Part shown: positions 57,714 through 64,000 of the stretch, in pieces
How positions within the stretch are numbered: the stretch's first letter is position 1
Layout: each line of letters opens with the position of its first letter
From: Sodiomyces alkalinus F11
Lineage: Eukaryota; Ascomycota; Sordariomycetes; Glomerellales; Plectosphaerellaceae
Assembly (NCBI RefSeq): GCF_003711515.1
Contig: NW_021167093.1
Coordinates: 45,154-109,153, forward strand
DNA length: 64,000 nt
Direction of reading: 5' to 3'
Notes under the pieces: generated by a model
Database searches by the model: none
Told to the model about the DNA's origin: nothing
Seen by the model: the letters and a program-made list of their open reading frames with translations, nothing else
Translations under genes and position numbers: made by a program

Positions 57714-60500
57714 AATTACCTACCTCTACCACTACTACCGATTTAAGAAGCTATCTAGCTACGCCGATATAGCGAGTCTATTCTATAACGTCTATATAAC
57801 ACTTTACGACTATGTATAATCCCATTACGCAACCGCAAAGATATCGTATCTTAGCACTATTACGTATAAAACCTATAAGGATTAGGAGCTCTGGCGACGC
57901 CTATACGAATCGGTTACCACCCATAATAACGTGTGGAGGTTTCTCCGCCCAGTTAATCCGACTTAAACCCCCGAGGAGGCTATAATACCGAATTACGACT
58001 CTTTCCCCTCTATAACGCCTAGGCGTACCCCCACGTAATACCTTAACCTTATACACGCTGGCTAGAAAGCGTACGACGTCGAAATCGCGCGCTAGAAGAT
58101 CCTATAAACGTAATACGATAGCTACCTAAAAGGGATTAACGCTATACTAACCTAGCAGGTTAATACTATCGACTAAAGCCGTAGATAACTACTACGAGGA
58201 GGCACGCCTCGCGAGGTATATAACGCCGTTAAACGCGATACGGATTAGTACCTAGCCACCAGCTAAACCGATACCTATAAAGAGTATATCGAGCACGCAC
58301 GGTACCCTGCGAATAGCCATAAGAAGCTCGGGGAGTGGTTAGATAAGTGGTAGCTACTGCTATAAGGCTGTGAAGATACCGGTTTAAAGCCCGCCACGTA
58401 TATATAGGTTATAGATTTCTTTAGAGGTATACGCCCCTATACCGGCCGCGATTAGACTAAGGCCGAGGGACGCCTTATAGATAACTAAGTAGTTATACCC
58501 GAAGACCTTTACACCCTCGGCTAGAAGTATATTAATACTAGACTTAAAGACTGAGGAAAACGCGGTAGCCACCGCGCTATAGTATTCCCTGCACTGTATA
58601 CCGGAAGCGAAAAGGGTAAAGATACCTTAGAGGCCACGGCTGAACCCCGTAAGAAGGGCGGCCGTGGGAAGAATAAACCTAAAAATCCCACTACCGCGGT
58701 ATCTATAGCTATACCTTTAGCTACTTTAACTAACCGTTGCCCTTCTAAGCGCTGTTAATCTACTCTATAAAGAGGGTAGATCTACCGCGTGTGCGCTATA
58801 CCTAGCCACGATATTAATGCCTGCTTCTATCTATTCCCGGATACGGTATATAATGATTAGATACCCTTTAAGAGCACTAAAATAACCGTCTAACGGATCC
58901 TTAAATACGACCCCTCGCTACGCGCGGAAATGGAAGAACTACGCGCCATAAAGAAGGTGAAGAAGGATATAAGCCGGGACTCTATATAGCTTAAAGAGGC
59001 GTAACTTAACTATAGCAGCGTCCGTAGTGGCGTCTCCCACGCCGCCACCTTTACAGCTAGCACTACTACTAGCTACCCTCTTCAAACCTTTACTATCCTT
59101 GATTCCGGTGCTACTATTTATATTTTTAACGATTTTTCCCGCTTTTCTGATTTAACACCCGCCACGCCGGGAGACTGCGTAGTCGTAGGCAGTTCGTCCC
59201 TGCCTATTAAAGGTTACGGTAACGTGACCGTAAGATTAAACGGACTAATAGGAGGCCTCGATTTCAGGCTATTAAACGTCGTATACTATAAGGATTTTAC
59301 CTATAATTTAATCTCTAACTAACGTCTACGTCTTCGAGGATACTAGTAGGATTAAAAGCCACTAAATAACTATATTCGGCGTTCCGCTAGATCTATACTA
59401 TACTAGCTAAGTTACCGCTTCGATTAAACCGTTATTAAATGCATACTCTCTAACTAATCTACGGCTGCTTTTCTAGGCTCTTCTTCTTCTTCTACCACCC
59501 GAAAAGGCGTCTATAAATCGACGATACAGTATCTAAGCACTACGGAAGGTATCTTATAGCATCTACGCCTAGGGCACGCAGGCCCTAAACCACTTCGGCA
59601 CCTAGAAGAGCAGACGCAGGGGGTTAAAATTAAGGGACTAATAACTATCGACTATAAGGCCTATAAGCTTATAAAGATAAAACGGCACGTTAATAGGCGT
59701 CCTCGCACTATACCTGCCTATACAGGGGAGCGATAAGCGATTAATTCCACGGATTTTAAATAAACGTCCGACGGGGACTCGAGGTTTATATTTTTCACCG
59801 ACCGTTATAGTGGTTTTATAGTAACCTATATTATAAAGAGTAAGCTAGTAGTGAATATCCTCGTAATAATTAAGGAATTCCTCGCCTAAGTGAACTGCTA
59901 ATTAGACTATAAGGTGCGCGTTTTCGAATCTGATAACGAGCTAACTTAATCCCACGATATTACCCAATTTCGGCGTGGCGGGGGCATCCTTTTAAAGGCA
60001 TCTACTACTAATACTCAAGCACAGAACGGGGGTGCCGAACGCGCTACTACCATGGTTATTTCGAAGGGTAGTGCGATAAATATCCACGCAAAACTACCAC
60101 CGTTTATATAGCCTAAGGCTATTCCCACGGCTACGTATATCCATAACCGCATGCCACGAAGGCAGTATAATACGGAATAGAAAACGCTATACGAGGTCCT
60201 CTTTAAAAGGAAGCCGATTTTATCACACCTTCGAGCTTACGGCTATAAGGCGTACGCGATAATAAAGGACGCCTAGAAGGCTGCTAATAAGCTCTTCAAT
60301 CGTATCGCTCCTTACGCCTATATCGGCTACCTTATCGGCTACGATTCTACTAATATTTTCCATATCTAGGTACTTAGTCTACGCCGCTATAACCGCGTTA
60401 TTCGAGCGCGCGATATAGATTTTAACGAACGCGCCTTCTTTAACGGCGATATCGCCACCTTTAAGGACGACCTCTGTTAATTAACCGAGGAGTAATTAGA
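57491..60500 (+). mobile_element. Copia-3 (right arm): gag, protease, integrase
   Basis: The element reads rightward from the palindrome axis: non-coding start, gag (about 57,700-59,050), protease with intact DSGA (Asp codon at 59101-59103; ILDSGATIYIF), KGYGNVTVRLNG, pre-integrase block (GHAGPKPLRHLEEQTQG, about 59,575), integrase core (FFTDRYSGFIV; QNGGAERATTMVI) and integrase C-terminus (RIAPYAYIGYLIGYDSTNIFHI). It is less RIP-damaged than the other elements. RT and RNase H do not follow, so the element is truncated. Confidence 0.88.
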
Positions 60501-61929
60501 AGACCTAATTAGTTAGATTAAGCAGAAGAGGGCAGGAGATTCACGGCCATTTACGGACGTATAAGCTAAGGACCTCCCCCTTTATATAACTGCTTATTTT
60601 AAATTATTAGATCTGGGGATAAACGCCCCCGGATCCCTTTCCTCGACGGCTTTACCGTTAAGGTTATAGTCCGTAATACCCGGCCGTAAGGGGGTAAAGG
60701 AGGCTATCTTAAGTTAATTAGGATAAGATTTAGGTCATGAATAGTGTGATTTAGCCGGTATAGCGCCTAATCACCGTCTATATCCGCCCGATCCATTACT
60801 TCCTACTCCACTAGTAACTCCGCTATCGGTTATAGCACTAATAGTAGCCGTTATATTAGGAAACCGTAATACCCCTATAGCCGTAGGGTTCTAGGATAAC
60901 GGAATATAGTGCTGTAATACCCCTATAGCTATAGCTATAGGGCTCCTATTAAATAAAGGAGCGTAACTAATTTGGTAAAGAGATAGCTAGAAAAGAGACT
61001 ATTAGGTTACTGTGTTTAACACTGGCCGCCACGCCCCTGATATATATATAGTGAATAGGACTCCGCTAACTAAATTACGGTTAAAAAGGTCCACGCCTAT
61101 AGCGTTATAGCGACGCTTAATAATACCCTACAAATCCACGGCCCCGGCGGTAGCCACCGGAAGTATATCGCGGGAGGCTATCTCGGGAGATATAACTCCG
61201 GCGGTTACCCCGGCGGCCGTAAAGATCCACCGTAAAGACCTCCCTCCTTCTCCGAAGAACCCTCGCGATATACCCTCGCACCCTTACGGCCACCTATTCC
61301 GATAGGTATAAGAAGACCATTTACGGAGCCACGAGGAGACAGGGTCGTGGATACGGGTACCGTTATCCGTAGCAGATAGATATCAGGTTCTTAATTCGAT
61401 ATAAGTAATAATATATAAGTTTAATAAGTATAGCATACTTATAGAGCCTAGGATACTATAACGCTACGGCGCTTAAGAGCCCCCGCCGCTATACCGCCTA
61501 TACCGGAGATTATAATACTTTTAATACTTTATACTAGCTATTAAAAGAATAAAGGCCGAGAAGACCCGTAAAGCGTATAAGTACCGAGCCAGGGACTTCG
61601 ATATTACCCGTTAGACTAAAGCGGTATACCTATAGTAGCCGTAGATCTTCCCCCCGATTATTATCGCCTAAGACTAGGATTAACCCCTCCGTAGGGGTAG
61701 AGAACGCCCCCCGAAAAGGACTAGAGTATAGGAGGGCTCCCCGATACTAAGCCTAATAAACGCTTATATAGTCCCCTGCAGGGCTAGTAAGGTACCGTAA
61801 TAGGAGCCCTAAAGCTAGAGCTAGACCCCGGTTATACCGGGTATATTATTTTAGCCCCCCCCCCCTCCCTTCTAATTAATAAGAATCCATATCCTTTTAT
61901 AGAGTATAGGGAGGAGTTAGGCGTGGCGG
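60501..61929. other. Copia-3 downstream remnant and unassigned repeat DNA
   Basis: The copia-3 frame can be traced past the integrase to about 60,900 (LEDLISWIKQKRAGDS, then a Pro/Leu-rich linker), but no RT follows. From about 61,000 to 61,930 there is mutated sequence with a possible Arg/Pro-rich frame near 61,140-61,380 and a C-run (about 61,857-61,867). It may include the 5' end of the LINE that follows. Nothing firm is seen. Confidence 0.4.
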
Positions 61930-63062
61930 GAGCTCTAGCTTCTATACCGCGCCGAGTATAATATAATAGTAATCCAGGAACCCGGCCTTAACCCTTTTAC
62001 GAAAAGCCCTGTCTACCCCTCCTAAGGGGAATACCGGCTAATCTAAGGAGGGGGCGGCGCCCTCCTATATATCTGTAAGAGATACCCGCTATACACGTAG
62101 ACGTAGCGGGCGTACTATAATACCTACGCGGTTATATTTAGGACCGGAGATAATACCCTTATAATCTAGTTAATCTACTTAGAGACCCTACTAATTATCT
62201 AGGATCCCCTAGAATATACCCTTATAGAATATACCCTTATAGAATGTACCCTTAAAGAATATATTCGACACGGTACGGCTATGGGGCTAATACGTCCTTA
62301 TAGGGGATTTTAACGTATACTACCCCCTATAGCTATAGCCACCGCGATACTACCCCGGGGCTAATACCCTTCTTACCCTTATAACCCGGTAGAACTTAGA
62401 CCTAGTAACCCCCCCCCGGAACTACTATATAGTATCGTCTATGCCGGCGTGCTAGTATTATTATATAGGCGATATAAGGGCTTTGCCACGACTTTAGCGG
62501 TTCTGATAAGACTATTATAGGGTCAGATTATTACTTATAGATAGACTAAACCTATATAGAGATAGATACTATAGTAAGCACAGCGATAATACTACCGCGG
62601 GACTTAGTCGGGCCCTATTAGGTGTAGAAGGACGTTAACCCTTTATAGGTCCCTTAGCTCGCCGCTATATAATTATAGTAGACCGGCCCCTTTATAATAC
62701 TAGGAGATATCCTCTTAGCACTAAATAACCTAATTAGGGACTTCATAACCCTAGCCGATAAGCCTTTACCGCGCCGCCGCTGGGGCACTCCTAGACTCTT
62801 ACTTACCACTTAGTAAAACGCGGAGCTAACCTCTTTTACCTAGGAAACGAGGCGCCTTTACCGTAGATATATATCTAGGAAGTCCCGGAACCGATAGGAT
62901 AAGTTCTAGGAAGCGGAGAGGTACCGAGATAAGGCCGTGGCAGTAATAAAACGGCTATACTAGCGGTACCTACTCTACTTAACCGGGAAGAACGATAAAC
63001 TCCTTTAGCGATTATAGAAATAAGTATAACCTAAAAGGGGAGTGCCGCTAATCCCCCTATTA
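61930..63062 (+). mobile_element. Tad-like LINE remnant: ORF2 endonuclease region
   Basis: The plus-strand frame shows an apurinic-type endonuclease. YNIIVIQEPGLNPFTKSP (about 61,955) matches the Q-E-P box. LIGDFNVYYP (about 62,300) matches the GDFN-H-P box, and NLDLVTPPP then SGSDKTIIGSDYY with Asp near 62,530 matches the SDH end box. A basic linker (LYRRYISRKSRNRQDKF, about 62,850) follows, as between endonuclease and RT in Tad1-clade LINEs. One frameshift lies near 62,440. The element is cut at about 63,062 by an LTR, so the RT is lost. Confidence 0.75.
62211..62267 (+). repeat. 15-bp tandem repeat inside the LINE endonuclease
   Basis: Almost four copies of AGAATATACCCTTAT occur (starts 62211, 62226, 62241, 62256). 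The unit is five codons, so the frame is kept (EYTLI repeats) at a surface-loop position between the EEP motifs. Confidence 0.8.
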
Positions 63063-63316
63063 GGCTAACCGCACAGATCGGTTTTTAGGGCTCGTCTAAC
63101 CAATTAGGTCGGCCGCACGTTTTCTAACCAATCAGGTCACGGGACCAAACCGGTTCATCGGGTTAAATGGATACACATAACCGATCCGGATTATATAAGG
63201 ACCGTTTCATCCGATCTTCCTATATCTAGATTTTCACCTATCCATCTATCTTTAGATTAATAACCATAATCATTATTTCTAACGTTCTAGTGCTAGAGCA
63301 TTCCTGTATAGTTATA
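63063..63316 (+). repeat. Probable 5' LTR of a giant-gypsy relative (gypsy-5)
   Basis: About 254 bp ends GTTATA and begins near CTAACCGCACAGATCGG, resembling the TGTAACCGCGTAGATACGG start of the giant gypsy LTR. The middle is unrelated by eye. It has more CA/TG than the other LTRs. No partner LTR lies in the window, so the left border is approximate. Confidence 0.6.
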
Positions 63317-64000
63317 ATATAATACTCGGAGGCGGATTCCTTCGGTATTCTGAAAGCTATCAATCTAATCAGGGTAACCAGGGTACTTAAGAGTAGTTCC
63401 GGCCTGCTTAAATAGACTATTCGTTAATTATAGTTACTATTAACGTGCGCGTTAGACTATTATAATACCTATTATCTAGGGGCTATACGGATTAGATAGA
63501 TCGTTCTTCTAACCTTCTTTAAGACCTTAAGACCGATATTATTACCCGTTATTACGTCGCCGGATATTCTTCTAACCTTCTCTTAACCTTCTTTTAACCG
63601 ATATTATTACCCGCCGTTACGTTACCGGGATACCCTTTTTAATCTAAATACTACTTTAACCTTAACCACGATATACGATATAGATTCGACCGATTAAAGA
63701 CTCGGCCAGGGCGTTATATACCTAAAACCCACTACAGATTCGGCCTTCTTTAGTTAGGGCGTCATATACCTAACAACCGCGATACTATCTTCGATACTAT
63801 CTTTATTATTTAGATTTTATTACTTCGTCTTCTACCTCGGGCTAAAACTCTATATCTTCGCCCTCTCCCTCTCCCTCTCTCTCGCCCTAGGACTTTAGTC
63901 TCCCTCGGAGACTCTTCGAGAGTCTTTTTGTTAATAGCTTCGTTAATAGCTTCGTTAATAGCTTCGTTAATAGCTTCGTTAATAGCTTCGTTAATAGCTT
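63317..64000 (+). mobile_element. Gypsy-5 leader and 5' part (continues beyond window)
   Basis: It starts with ATATAATACTCGGAGGCGG and a TTCGGTAT segment, as just inside the 5' LTR of giant gypsy copy 2, so the primer site is shared. After about 120 bp similarity fades. CT-rich runs lie at 63,860-63,890. The window ends in a tandem repeat before any recognisable gag. Confidence 0.6.
63930..64000 (+). repeat. 12-bp tandem repeat at window end
   Basis: Six copies of GTTAATAGCTTC start at 63930, 63942, 63954, 63966, 63978 and 63990; the last is cut by the window edge. Copies are identical, unlike the mutated surroundings. A 12-bp unit keeps frame and would encode a four-residue repeat. Confidence 0.92.

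Noticed and set aside
63930..64000. CRISPR array
   Set aside because: The 12-bp units are contiguous without spacers, in a fungal retroelement context; it is a simple tandem repeat.
1..64000. tRNA or rRNA genes
   Set aside because: I scanned for B-box-like GGTTCGAATCC and conserved rRNA blocks and found no convincing cloverleaf or rRNA segment. A tRNAscan-SE or Infernal run would be decisive.

Overview
This is repeat-rich chromosomal DNA from a filamentous ascomycete (Pezizomycotina; Sordariomycetes is my tentative guess from the wording of the one host protein). Almost all of it is transposon sequence carrying the mark of repeat-induced point mutation (RIP). CpA and TpG are nearly absent, TpA is in large excess and CpG is kept. 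Element reading frames are therefore broken by TAG/TAA exactly where Gln or Trp is expected, and Cys, His or Asp have become Tyr or Asn.

The only normal DNA is a 5-kb island at about 15,044-20,117. It holds one intact gene, a four-exon prp4 (dual-specificity spliceosomal kinase) on the minus strand. The exon model 16577-16795, 17208-18460, 18554-18807 and 18876-19594 gives a continuous 814-residue protein.

Left of the island lies the 3' part of a giant Ty3/gypsy element (1-12,063). It is followed by a 2.5-kb gag-only copia-type element (12,559-15,043) with 205-bp LTRs and a perfect ACTGC target duplication, which forms the edge of the island. Right of the island a minus-strand copia (copia-1, 20,224-40,878) is split by a second, complete 14.3-kb copy of the giant gypsy (24,417-38,715). 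Then follow a second copia fragment (copia-2, 40,879-42,270), a 441-bp inverted-repeat element (43,412-43,852), a truncated gypsy (gypsy-3, to 47,583), a third copia (copia-3) split by a 7.2-kb gypsy (gypsy-4, 48,590-55,806), a head-to-head second copia-3 copy (from 57,491), a Tad-like LINE remnant (61,930-63,062), and the start of a further gypsy related to the giant family (63,063-64,000).

The most unusual content is in the gypsy elements. The giant family carries about 5 kb beyond integrase: an antisense Cys-containing reading frame plus a sense frame with a Ulp1-type (C48) cysteine-protease signature. This cargo looks much more diverged between the two copies than their gag-pol and LTRs. 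Two other gypsy families in the window, gypsy-3 and gypsy-4, also have a long frame antisense to pol at the 3' end. All domain calls come from translation by eye; sub-feature borders inside RIP-damaged elements are approximate, while LTR borders and exon joins are read directly.
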